Shown in pieces: positions 34,814 through 47,000 of a stretch of DNA of 64,000 nt. A program made the position numbers and the translations under genes. This DNA is from Lampris incognitus. Lineage: Eukaryota; Chordata; Actinopteri; Lampriformes; Lampridae. Location of the stretch: NCBI RefSeq assembly GCF_029633865.1, contig NC_079213.1, positions 103,721,434 through 103,785,433 on the forward strand, given 5' to 3'. Position 1 is the stretch's first letter. Each line of letters opens with the position of its first letter. The notes under the pieces are model-generated. The model searched no databases. It saw only the letters and a program-made list of their open reading frames with translations, and had not been told where the DNA came from.

Positions 34814-35581
34814 CAGTGCATCTGGAAAGTATTCACACCCCTTCACTTTCCCCACATGTTGTTATGTTACAGCCTTATTCCAAAATGGATTAAATTCCTA
34901 TTTTTTTCTCATCAATCTACATACAATACCCCATAATGACAAAGTGAAAAAGGTTTTGTAGAAATTTTTGCAAATTTATTGAAAATAAAAAACTGAAATA
35001 TTGCATGTACATAAGTATTCACACCCTTTACTCAGTACTTGGTTGAGGCACCCTTGGCAGCGATTACAGCCCCAAGTCTTCTTGGGTATGAAGCTACAAG
35101 CTTGGCACACCTATATTTGGGGTATTTCTCCCATTCTTCTCTGCAGATCCTCTCGAGCTCTGTAAGGTTAGATGGGGAGCGTCAGGTCTTTCCAGAGATG
35201 TTCAATGGGGTTCAAGTCTGGGCTCTGGCTGGGCCACTCAAGGACATTCACAGACTCGTCCCGAAGCCACTCCTTCGTTGTCTTGGCTGTGTGCTTAGGG
35301 TCGTTGTTGTGTTGAAAGGTAAACCTTCGCCCCAGTCTGAGGTCCTGGGCGCTCTGGAGCAGGTTTTCATCAAGGATCTCTCTGTACTTTGCTCCATTCA
35401 TCTTTCCCTCGACCCTGACTAGTCTCCCAGTTCCTGCCGCTGAAAAACATCCCCACAGCATGATGCTGCCACCACCATGCTTCACTGTAGGGATGGTATT
35501 AGCAAGGTGATGAGAGGTGCCTGGTTTCCTCCAGACGTGACGTTTGGCATTCAGGCCAAAGAGTTCAATCTTGGTCATACT
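34814..35581 (-). mobile_element. Tc1-like transposon, truncated
   Basis: The left end 'cagtgcatctggaaagtatt' follows TA at 34812-34813. The minus strand encodes the catalytic half of a Tc1 transposase: '[20 protein letters not shown]', '[18 protein letters not shown]' and '[18 protein letters not shown]'; the region is still open for about 135 codons. The other half and the right end are missing, replaced at 35582 by RET1 sequence. This is a different Tc1 family from the one at 4764. Confidence 0.88.
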
Positions 35582-35885
35582 GAGGGTGGTCTGACAGGAC
35601 GCAGAAGCGGGACAGGCTAAGCTAACTGCTAGCCCATGCAGACCAGCAGTTAGGACAGACATCCTGGCTGGCGTTTGTTCCCTTGGACAGTGATTTTTTT
35701 TTCCAGATAGAGCAGGATAAGCGCTTTGGATAATGGATGGATGGATGGATATATGTGTTAGTTTAGATATATGTGTTAGTATGTGTGTTCTTGAAGTTCT
35801 TGTAGTTTGGATGTGTGTTTTTGTCTTTGTGTTGCACTGCTGTGAGCTGGGGGAAACGATACTTCCTGATTCCTGATTCCGAATA
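35582..35885 (+). mobile_element. RET1 fragment carrying a SINE1 tail scrap
   Basis: Starts 'gggtggtctgacaggacgc' and ends 'cttcctgattcctgattccg', as the other RET1 copies do. Bases 35703-35750 are the SINE1 3' end ('aggataagcgctttggataa' plus GGAT units), apparently a further insertion or template jump. Confidence 0.6.
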
Positions 35886-36298
35886 AGTTAGATTTTGGCA
35901 GATCGTACATTTAGGAAAGTTGTGTAAATGAACCAAATATCCCACCAACGTGTAAACTAGAAAGTGACTTGATTCCCTTTGAGAACCAAACTCCAAAGGT
36001 AGAATCACAGACAAGACAGGAAGATGTAATTATTTTGGAATCGGGGAAAGTACTGATGTCATATGCAACCTAAAATGTCTCCTGAATTGTGACCAAATTC
36101 CTGAATTGTGACCAAATTCTAAATGAAAGGCACACTACTGGGTTGGAACAAAACTGGCTTTGAGGAGGTGGCACAAATTAAGGAGTGTAAATGAAATGGG
36201 CTGGAAGCATGTTCCATTTGTACCCAGGCCTCACAGCTCAGCTGTCTGTCACACATTCCCCCATCCGGGATAATATTTTCTTGATGTTACAAGCCCAA
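35886..36298. other. No feature recognised
   Basis: Short direct repeat 'cctgaattgtgaccaaattc' occurs twice in tandem at 36078-36120. Otherwise nothing identifiable. Confidence 0.45.
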
Positions 36299-36640
36299 CA
36301 ATCCATCCATTAGCCAAACCGCTAATCCCGATCTCAGGTTCGCAGGGATTCTGGAGCCTATACCAGTAGTCATTGGGTGGCAGTTGGGGAGACACCCTGG
36401 ACAAGCCGCCAGGCCATCTCACGGGGCCGACACACACACACATTCACACCTAGGGGCAATTTAGTACGGCCGATTCACCTGACCTACATGTCTTTGGACT
36501 GTGGGAGGAAACCCACGCTGTCACGGGGAGAACATGCAAACTCCACACAGAGGACGACCCAGGATGACCCCCAAGGTTGGACTACCCCGGGGCTCGAACC
36601 CAGGACCTTCTTGCTGTGAGGCGACCGCTCTAGCCACCTC
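36299..36640 (-). repeat. SINE1 with 10-bp target duplication
   Basis: A near full-length copy; acaagcccaa is duplicated at 36289-36298 and 36641-36650, the signature of LINE-aided insertion. Confidence 0.9.
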
Positions 36641-36948
36641 ACAAGCCCAATAATAATAAATGAAATTAGGTTGAGCAAGGCCAGCAAGCTTTTTAGGTCT
36701 CTGCACAAAAACTTTTTTAATTGTATTTCTGAAGAATGCATTTGAAATATGTTCAAATAATCCATTACATGAACTTTTGAAAAACAGAGCCAGAACAAAA
36801 ATAAGAAGCACTTAATCCACAGAATACAAATCTAATTCAAGTTAAGCATTTAGTTTCTTTTCTTTTATAATCACTTCTCCCAGTTTTGAATTATAGCAGC
36901 TCCCAACAGGCCCTCGATGCCAGCAGTGTTTTGTCTTTACAGTCTCCA

Positions 36949-37032
36949 AATGAGAGAGAGAGAGCGAGAGAGAGAGTGCAAGAGATAGAGAGAGAGCGAG
37001 TGACAGAGTGGCAAAAGATAGTGGGAGAGGGC

Positions 37033-37108
<76 letters not shown>

Positions 37109-37130
37109 AAAAGATAGTGGGAGAGAGAGT

Positions 37131-37163
<33 letters not shown>

Positions 37164-37245
37164 CGATAGAGAGAGAGAGAGCAAAAGATAGTGGGAGAGC
37201 GAGAGAGCGAGCGTGAGAGAGAGAGCGTGAGAGAGAAAGAGCTCA
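36949..37245. repeat. (GA)n-rich tract with internal higher-order repeat
   Basis: GA runs separated three times by 'gcaaaagatagtgggagag', so the tract grew by duplication of larger blocks as well as by slippage. Confidence 0.9.
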
Positions 37246-37315
37246 ACCTCTGGTCACATGGGATAATATGTAACCAAAACAAATTCCAAGACATTAATGG
37301 GGCAGGACACTGCAT

Positions 37316-37316
<1 letters not shown>

Positions 37317-37400
<84 letters not shown>
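37317..37400. repeat. (GT)n microsatellite
   Basis: About 41 uninterrupted GT units. Confidence 0.95.
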
Positions 37401-37401
<1 letters not shown>

Positions 37402-38349
37402 ACTCTCAGATGCGACAGCACTAGCACACAGGGAAGTAGATAATGCTTTGACCTCAGTTGGATTTCCGGTGATATAAAATATTTCTATTCCACTGTGTCA
37501 CCTTCTGTGCCGAGGACTCGGACGGTCGGTGTAGTTTGGGTGTCCGCACGCCGCTGCCTTGCTTCGTGTTCCTCCGCAGTATGAATGAAGGTCATGTATC
37601 TTTCCATCCGACCAGCCATCTATCTTCATGTGCGTTTGTTGCCGATGTCGGGTGTCTGTGGGTGTCTGTGACATGTGAGCCAAGGCCCCGCAACCCTCCC
37701 GCTAACTCATCCTGTGTCTGCGGCGTCTGTTGCCGGGAGCTGCAACCAATCAAACGGACCAGTGAAAGAGGTCAAGGCCGTGTTGACCCAATGGCGTACA
37801 ACAGGAGAGCGAGCTCGCACACTGCCTCGCCACTGACTGCCCGTGCACGCTGTGGGCATCCAGCGATGGTGCTTTCGACGGGGACGTTGTTGGACGGCGG
37901 ACGCCAGCTAATTCTGACCAGTCGGTCTGTTCTCCACGTTTGACAAACTGAGGAGATAGAGACCGTGTCCTCCTCGCTGCTGGATTGCAGATGAAGCAGC
38001 TACCTGCATTTTAAAATGTTGGACACTAGAGGGAGCAAATACATCATTAGCATAATTGTGTGCGTACGTGCGTGTGTGTGTGTGTGAGAGAGAGACAGAG
38101 AGACAGAGATGGCATAGAGAGAACCAGAATTAGGAAAAAGAAACGAAATAAACAATCTATTGAAAGCTACAAGCTAACTTGATATTACTAATGCGTTACA
38201 GTGACACTGTTTTCTTTTTTCCCCCCAATTGGACCACACACAAAAAAATGATCTTCTATCTGCCAAAAACATTCATTTGGATTTAGGGACACTTTTGTGC
38301 CCGATGGTCCATATAGTGATGATTTGCTCTGCTAATTAAAATAGATGCT
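37401..38349. other. No gene recognised
   Basis: A moderately GC-rich stretch (37500-37950) with a plus-strand frame of 135 codons lacking any motif I know. Short GT/GA tracts near 38065-38105. Confidence 0.4.
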
Positions 38350-38357
38350 TTGATTTC

Positions 38358-38812
<455 letters not shown>

Positions 38813-38869
38813 AGATTCTTTATTGTCCTGCTTTAGGAAATGTGTTGCCACGACCCCTCCCAGATAGCA

Positions 38870-39700
38870 AAATTGCTGTGGCCCGGACCCGTCCCACACC
38901 CTACACTTCATCCGGCCCACATACCGCGTGGAATGATGGCACTTGGGCGGTCCGCTCCTTTTTGCCAGCTCTGGGCCAGAACCAAGCCATATCAATGCTG
39001 CATGTGCCACATATTTGCCACAGGTGGCCCATATTTGTTTCGTGATATTTGGGCCATATTCACCATTTACCACACGGGCCACTTCAGGGTCACATCCAGA
39101 TTACATGTTGCCGAGGGCACCGAATCTTTGCCAAAAAAGGCCCACATTTCCATCCATCCATCCATTATCTGAACCGCTTATCCTGCCCCCAGGGTCACAG
39201 GGATGCTGGAGCCTATCCCAGCAGTCATTGGGTGGCATGCAGGGAGACACCCTGGACAGGCCGCTAGGCCATCACATGGCCCACACACACATACACCCAT
39301 TAATACCGGGGATAAATTTTAGTACGGTCAATTCACCTGACCTACATGTCTTGGGACTGCGGGAGGAAACCGGAGCCCCCGGAGGAAACCCACGCAGACA
39401 TGGGGAGAACATGCAAACTCCACACAGAGGACGACCCGGGATGACCCACCAAGGTTGGACTACCCCGGGGCTCGAACTCAGGACCTTCTTGCTGTGAGGC
39501 AACCACGCTAACCACTGCGCCACCGTGCTGCCAGGCCCACATTTGATTTGGCATATTTGGGCCATATTTGCTATTATACATGTGGGCCACTTCAGGCTCA
39601 CATCCATTTTGTCAGGGCCAGAAGAAGGCCATCAGTGCCGCATCACTGCCTGAAGTGGCCCACATCCGGATGCTCTTCACATCCAACCTTAATACAAGTT
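38870..39700. repeat. Unclassified interspersed repeat split by SINE1
   Basis: Segments 38870-39137 and 39545-39700 share recurring words ('tttgggccatatt', 'gggccacttcagg', 'cacatcca'), in places as diverged internal repeats. The SINE1 at 39150-39532 inserted into it, duplicating aggcccacattt. I cannot classify the host repeat. Confidence 0.55.
39150..39532 (-). repeat. SINE1 with 12-bp target duplication
   Basis: A full-length copy; aggcccacattt occurs at 39138-39149 and 39533-39544. Confidence 0.92.
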
Positions 39701-40068
39701 CATGAGAGCAAAATACAAGTTCCTCTCCAGACATACGTACATGCATCATCCCTCCATCTAGTTTGACACATGCAAAATCATGCCACATTCCCACGTGCAT
39801 GACATTTAATGGGACATGGGTACACAAATGGACACGTGCTTTCAACGGGGTACCTTATCTATCTGGTATTTGTATTTCACATCTTATCTAGTTAAACTAC
39901 TAGTATTGCTATTTTTACCATAATATACGTATTTGTATAATTCACACACATGCTTTATCTGCTTCAAACTGCCAATTAGATATGAAGTTCCCTTTTCTAT
40001 CCAGTCCATGAATTCGATGAATTAGAACTGGTGGCATTTCACTTCCCCACGTCATAAAAGAATATTCT
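39701..40068. other. No feature recognised
   Basis: AT-rich sequence between repeats, upstream of ccdc50. Nothing identifiable. Confidence 0.45.
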
Positions 40069-40241
40069 CCATCCATCCATTCTGCGAACCGCTTATCCTG
40101 CTCTCAGGGTCCCGGATGCTGGAGCCTATCCCAGCAGTCAGTGGGCGGCAGGCGGGACGACACCCTGGACAGGCCGCCAGGCCAACACACAGGGCCCACA
40201 CACCCATTCATACCTGGGGGCAATATGAATATTTGTAAAAC
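40069..40241 (-). repeat. SINE1, 5'-truncated, with target duplication
   Basis: Only the tail-side half is present; gaatattct is duplicated at 40060-40068 and 40242-40250, showing that truncation occurred during insertion. Confidence 0.88.
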
Positions 40242-40379
40242 GAATATTCTGACCCGTGAAAACTGAATAAGTGGAATAATTGATGTGCACAAGAAAAATA
40301 AAGAGATGAAAAGCTAAACCGTGCCATGCTGTAGCTCTGTGTGTGTGTGTGTTCTCATGTTTATGCCTGTATTTTGTGT

Positions 40380-41000
40380 GGCGTGCGCGCGTGCGCGCTC
40401 GCCGAGGCTCTGCAGCAGCGGGCAGCCGGCTGCAGGAGAGGGCGGGTCCCGCCGGGGTGGGCGGGTCCGGCCGGGGTGGGAGGGCTTTGCCCGCAGAGAA
40501 TCTGACATGCTCGTTGGAGAACAGCGAGCAGCTGCTAGGCTCGATTTACCCCGGCGACGTCAGAAGAGGTGGCCGCCGAAAGCAATCAAGAAGAGGGGGC
40601 CGCCTGGAAATATCCATCGGATTTATGAGTAAAAGGCGATCGATCGGGGCCCCGGCAAACCTTGGGAAGAAGGCGGAAGTGTAAATCCAACGTGACGCAA
40701 CATGGCTGATTTCAGCGTCGACCAGAAGAAACTGCCCGGAGTGAAAGAGGGTAAATCTCAGCACATTGACCTCCCTCCCGGCGGCACGAACACACCTTAG
40801 CGGAGTGTCTGACGTCGGCGTGCGTGTTCGTGCTGGGCGCGCGCACCGCGGCGGCTCGTTGTGTATTTGCGGCGCGAGCGTGGCGCGTTGTGGGGAACGC
40901 TGACAGCAGCGGTCGCGGGGATGTGGGGATGTCACACAGGATCCCGAAGCCACGCGGCTCGCTCGCTCGTCTTTCTTACCGTTTTAAGGAGTTTTTTTTC
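40380..41000 (+). promoter_or_regulatory. CpG-rich promoter of ccdc50
   Basis: Dense CpG dinucleotides and GC boxes ('gggcgggtcc' twice, in a tandem unit at 40441-40480) surround the start codon at 40702. No TATA box is evident, fitting a CpG-island promoter. The exact start site is not visible. Confidence 0.7.
40702..40750 (+). CDS. ccdc50: ccdc50 exon 1
   Basis: Start ATG in 'caacatggc', 16 codons plus one base, donor 'g|gtaaat'. The protein start [16 protein letters not shown] parallels human MAEVSIDQSKLPGVKE. Confidence 0.95.
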
Positions 41001-44000
41001 TTCCTTTTTGCGGTTTTCTATTTATTACGCAGGGCGGTAAACCGACATTGAAACACAGGGCGAAGATATTCCGCTTGAAACGTCCCGATTCAGGATTCGA
41101 ACCGGCGACGCTGCGATCACCCGCATGCGCGTCACTGGTTTTAATGACCACGACGGCCAGATTCATTTTACAGTTATTGTTTGGTGACATGGCGTCTTGT
41201 GCTCCTTTTTTATTTTTTTATTTTCCGACGTTTTCATTTGGAGGAGGAGGAGGCAGATCGTCTCCCGTTAAAGCAGCGTGGAGGCAGAACTGACCGCGGG
41301 TCAGTCGGTCGACGTGCTCCCTTGGCCTCTTTGTTTAGGACCACCTTTTATCCGGTGGCGTTTATTTACACGATGCTATGAACATGGCAAACCCTAGCCA
41401 AGACCTGACACAGGCAGCCGTGTGCCGTGGAGTGTGGAGAATATCCAGGTTTTCCATCCAGCCAGGTGATTCCTCCCCTTGGCCCGTCCTCTCTGCTGGA
41501 AGGCGTTTTAATACGTGGGATCACCTGGGGCCTCGTGTATCAATCGTTACCATAGGCGTTTCTAGCCCATTTTTGGGGGTGCTGCAGCACCCCTAAATTG
41601 AACCCCAGCACCCCTAAAATTGAAGAGATTTTTACGGTATGTCCATGTTTAATAAGTTGAAGACATGTCAAAACCATATCCAGTATATGGTTTAAAACGT
41701 AATATTTTAACAACAAAAATACAGCACCCCCAAATTTATCTTGCCTGGCCGGCCAGCACTCTGGGTGCTCAGCACCCCTAAAGCTCTGATCCTAGAATCG
41801 CCCCTGATTATGGGCAAATTTGTTCTTACACGCCCTTGGCATTTTTAGCCCTCGAGATTGTCTGACACGCAGTAGCAAAGCATGATGGTTACTTGCAATT
41901 CCTGTCCCCTAACATCTATTGTCCACCTCTTGCAAGAGCAGTCACCCAGGCCTGCAAAGACACCAGTGGTAGCCAATCGGTGTCTAAATTCAGGGGGTAC
42001 CCAGGTTCTACACTGGTCTCTGAGACAAACTTCAGGGCTAAAAAAAATCCTCCATGGGTGTGCAGGAACAAATTTGCCCATAGCAACGATTGATACGTGA
42101 GGCCCCTGGGGTGGTGATGGTTGGAGGGAAATCTGCATATAGTAGAAAACTGATGGTACATGGTCGCTCATCTGAACCCAGCACAGGTCCATGCCCCTCT
42201 TCTGTGCAGCCTTTACCTGACATGGGGCTGAGTAGGAATATTTCGGGCCAGTTAGTCTTAAGATATATGGACTTTATGTCCTTCACAGAATTCATCTATT
42301 GTTTTACATTTTAGCAGAACAATGATGATGGGAAAAGCAGCTGCTTTAAAGGAGTCTTGGGGGGGGGGGTACGAGAGGTGATCAGGAAGGTTGTTGGACA
42401 TGTCCGTCATACGTAGTTGCAGGACAACAGCAAACATGATAAAATGTCACTTAAAAGTCCAGCTCAAGGCAGACACAAATTTGTCCTGCACGGTTTATCA
42501 GAGGATTCAAATCAACGATGTTGAGCAGTAATATTTTTTCAGACCACACACCGTCAGCTGTTTGTTTTACACCCAAGTTGTTTCATTTTATCGACTACTC
42601 CGGGATGCTTTGTTTCATGTTAAGTTTAATTTCCGTTTCCACACCTTTTGGGATTAAACGGTTTGAGTCGCTCCTTATTTTACTGCTATAACTGCCTTCT
42701 GTCACTTAAAGCTTTTTGTATGGAAGGCTAATTGCAACTACTGCAAACCATTTTTTCTTACCATACAGGAAAATTGAATATTACAGAACGGGACTATTTT
42801 TAGTGACTAAACGCTGCAAAGTGTAGAAGAAACTGTCTTTAACTGAAACGATCCGGCAAACTACACCAGTTAGGGAGGCTTATCCACACACCGTTGTATT
42901 AACCAGACTCGTTCCCTAGTTTCTTGGATTAAGGAGATTAGGCATATGGTTGAAATGTGGTCTGTGTCAGTCTGGGGCAGTTGGTTACTACGGGGAGGAG
43001 CCATTCCTCCTCTTTTGAGCCTCTGTTCATCCTGGTCATTAATGACCCAGGATGGAGTTCCCCTACCTATTACCACAGCATGGGCCTAGTCCTCAGGGTG
43101 GGTGAACATAGACCATAATGCCTGGTAGAAGTAAAGCCAATCCTCACTTTATGCATTAGAGTCATGAGTAGAGGTTCAGGGCTTACAGTTACGTTTCTAT
43201 CCATGGCTCAGAGGGTGACCGCTCGACAGGCATCCTGCAGTACGTTGCACTGTACAACATTTTGACATTTTGTCCCACCTATTGTCTGTGTGCATGCTAA
43301 ATAATCCAGGTATGAAAATCGGAGAAGGTTGAATCAGTTCATCTGGATACAACATTTATTGACAGATACGTTTCATTGCTCATCTAAGTGACATCTTCAG
43401 TCTACACCCATCTACAGGCCTGGGGCCACTCTTTCAAGGATGAGGATGTGCACATCCTCGATAGGGAGGAATGCTGGTTTGAACAGGGAGTCAAAGTGGC
43501 CATCTGTGTGAAGAGGGAACGACCATCCCTGAACTGGGGGGGGGGGGGCTAAGGGCCCAGACACATTAAACCGACTATCGGCGACGAAGGCCGACTGTTG
43601 AGTCGCCTCATGTCGCCTGCCGTCTGGGCCAAAAAGTAGCACTTGAACACACCGCAAAGGCTACAGCCGGCGGCCATCTAGCATGTACGTTCTGCATCAA
43701 TACGGTAAACTGAACAGCCAATCAGAGTGATCTATCTCACTGACGAGCTCCGCCGATTCAACATGCTGAATCGGCCGAAAAGCTGCCAACAGGGGTCCAA
43801 CTAGTGCCAATGGTACGGGACACACAGCAAAAACTAGGGTCACAGCCGCTAGCCGACATTGGCCGACGGCCGACCATCGTCGGCCTGGTGTGTCAGGGCC
43901 CTAAGGGTACATCTGTCACCATCTTACAATGCTGTGATTGCAACTAGTCCCCAGTCCTCTGTGAATAGTGCACATGGCCGCTGTAACTCTAGTTAATGGT

Positions 44001-47000
44001 CACGCCCATATCTGCATATGAAACTGGTCGTTGTTTATGGTCGTTATGCAACTGTGTTGTTTATAAGGGTGGGGACACCTGCAGTCAGTTGAGACTGAAG
44101 ATGTCACTTAGATGATGATGAAACGTATGTCAATAAACGTGTCCAGATGAGCTGATTCAGCCTTCCTTGATGTCCCACATACATATTGAGTTGATGACCT
44201 CTGCATTTTTAAGAAAAATAACAAAAGCACTATTGTCTTTTTAATTTGGACAGTTAACAATTGGTTTTTATTATCCCGCATCTCTGCTGCGACGTCCTCA
44301 TGCTCTCATATCCTAGTTTGATTTGTCATGTATGTTGTCATGTGCCAATTAGCGGGCAAGAGAATATCTGCCGGCAAGATAAAAATGTCTTATTAAGCCC
44401 GATACACCTTTTGGTATTGGTAACACATGAAGAGTGGACATTATAAATCTGTCCCACAAAATCTTACTGTTTGTCTTGTGTTTGGACTGTTTTCATCTGG
44501 TCCCCTAATCAGTCATATCTGCAAATAGTCTCTTTACTCAGAATGGTTCTGAAAGCGTACCAGCTAGGACTGGGAATCAACAGGTACCACCCAATTTCAT
44601 AGTTACAACATATTTCAGTGCTGATTAACACTGAGATAAGTCAGTGTGCTCTATATGACACTTGAGGTTGTGGGCGGCATGGTAGTGAGGTGGTTAGCAT
44701 GGTCGCCTCACAGCAAGAGGGTCTTGGGTTCGAGCCCCAGGGTAGTCCAACCTTGGGGGTCGTCCTCTGTGTTGAGTTTGGCTGTTCTCCCCGTGTCTGT
44801 GTGGGTTTCCTCCGGGTGCTCCGGTTTCCTCCCACAGTCCAAAGACATGTAGGTCAGGTGAATCGGCCGTACTACATTTTTCCTATGTATGTGTGTGTGT
44901 GTGTGTGTGTGTCGGCCAGCCCTGTGATGGACTGTCCAGGGTGTCTCCCCGCCTGCCGCCCAATGACTGCTGGGATAGGCTCCAGCATCCCCGTGACCCT
45001 GAGAGCAGGATAAGCGGTTGGGTAATGGATGGATGGATGATTCAATAGATATCACGATTTTTCAAATATCAATATTACAAACATTGCAGTTCATTGTTGA
45101 AAATTTTAAGTCTCAATCCCCTCTTATCCATCCACCCATCGCCTCTTATTTACAGTAAAACGTGAACACTGCAGTAATGCCAAGAAAATGAAAGCGAAAC
45201 GTGTTTACTTGAAGCGTTTTGCGTTACAAAAGCATGCCTTCCTGAGAAATACGTTCAACAATTCAATTTCAAAAATTCAGAGATGTAGAAATCATTACAT
45301 AAAACCTCTTCACAGCATCTCTTTGTTGTGCTTCAACATTACGAACTGGGGGAAACCCTGTGGTATTGAAATCATCATGGCTTAGTGTCTCGATTGTTCA
45401 CTGACTAGTTTTTTTTATCCCCCCCCCACCCACCTTTAGTTTCAACTTCAGTTTGGTGGAGGTCCGCTGCTGGTTATTCATTATGTATATGGATGAGGTC
45501 ATCTCTGAGAGAGCGATGACGGGCTGCGAGCCTCGCTGTGAGAGGTTATGGAGTGTCGCTAGTCTGCTTGATGTTTAATGAAGGCTGAGAGGAGAATTGG
45601 TTATAGAAAAGATGAACGTTAGCCCCAAAGCGAGGCCTCTGTTGCCTTCAGTAAATTCAAGCCTAAATGCTTGGCTAAATCTGGCTCATAGAAAACAACA
45701 ATATTAAGAACATGTCAAATAGTGTAGCGGTCTAGTCCGTTGCCTACCAACATGGGGGTCGCAGGTTCGAATCCCCGTGTTACCTCCGGCTTGGTCGGGC
45801 ATCCCTACAGACACAATTGGCCGTGTCTGCGGGTGGGAAGCCGAATGTGGGTATGTGTCCTGGTCGCTGCACTAGCGCCGCCTCTGGTCGGTCGGAGCGC
45901 CTGTTCGGGGGGGAGGGGAAACTGGGGGGAATAGCGTGATCCTCCCACGCGCTATGTCCCCCTGGTGAAACTCCTCACTGTCAGGTGAAAAGAAGCGGCT
46001 GGTGACTCCACATGTATCGGAGGAGGCATGTGGTAGTCTGCAGCCCTCCCCGGATCGGCAGAGGGGGTGGAGCAGCGACTGGGCCAGCTCGGAAGAGTGG
46101 GGTAAAAAAGAAAGAAAAAGGGGGAAAAAATCCACACAAAAAAATTCTGTCGGTAGACACGGGTCAGAACCAGCAGCAGAACATTGATAGTTATGTTTAT
46201 AGATCTTGGCCTCATGCTGCATATCTACTTTGGACAACTATGTCGTCACAAATTCCTTAATACTTTGGCATTACTACAGCTGATATTTGCTGCCCAGAAG
46301 GGATAGTAAATCCACTGACTGAACGGAGTGAGGCAGATATCATCTGTTGAGTCAGCCTTCATCCTTGGTCGGTTCTAGCTGTGAAGAAGGACTCTTCTGA
46401 AAAGCCTGATCCGGCTACAGAGAGTTTCCTCTGCAGAAAACCCGTCGGCTGTCGAAGACTGATTTGAATTGGGATGCCTGAAGGCGTTCCGCACAAAGCC
46501 CGGGTCTTCCTCGGTGCAGCGTGGCACAAATGAAATCTGTGGCGATGCTGACAGGTGGTTTGTTTGTGATCTCGGAACCAGGACAAACGAAGCAAAATCT
46601 GATCTGCCGCCTTGAAAAGCTGCACGTGGCTCAGCCGAGTGAGGATTGGGTCTTTCTAGTGGTGTCTTTTTCATTTGTCTGAGCATTCAAAGTGACTGTA
46701 GTCAGACCTCCCGCCGGGTATCGGGTTCATGCTGCAGTTTCTTTATCACACAGCTGGAATGTTGTGGTTTCGATATGAAGGCTGTTGTGACCGTTTTCCC
46801 CGTTAATCATTAGCGCCACTACGTCAGCGCTCATGATATGAATCACGATTAAAGCAATTGCTGTAAGTGACAAGTCATGGCTCTACGTTATCCCTCTCGG
46901 ACTTCCCATGTCATCTGCACCGAGTCCCGTTTGATAGATGGGTAGTTTGGCATGTCTTGCCGTATTAACCGTCGGGCGCCCGCCATCTCGGAAGTGCACT

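Noticed and set aside
41085-41160. Possible tRNA gene on the minus strand
   Set aside because: A B-box-like 'ggttcgaatcc' is present, but the acceptor and T stems do not pair and the A box is poor.
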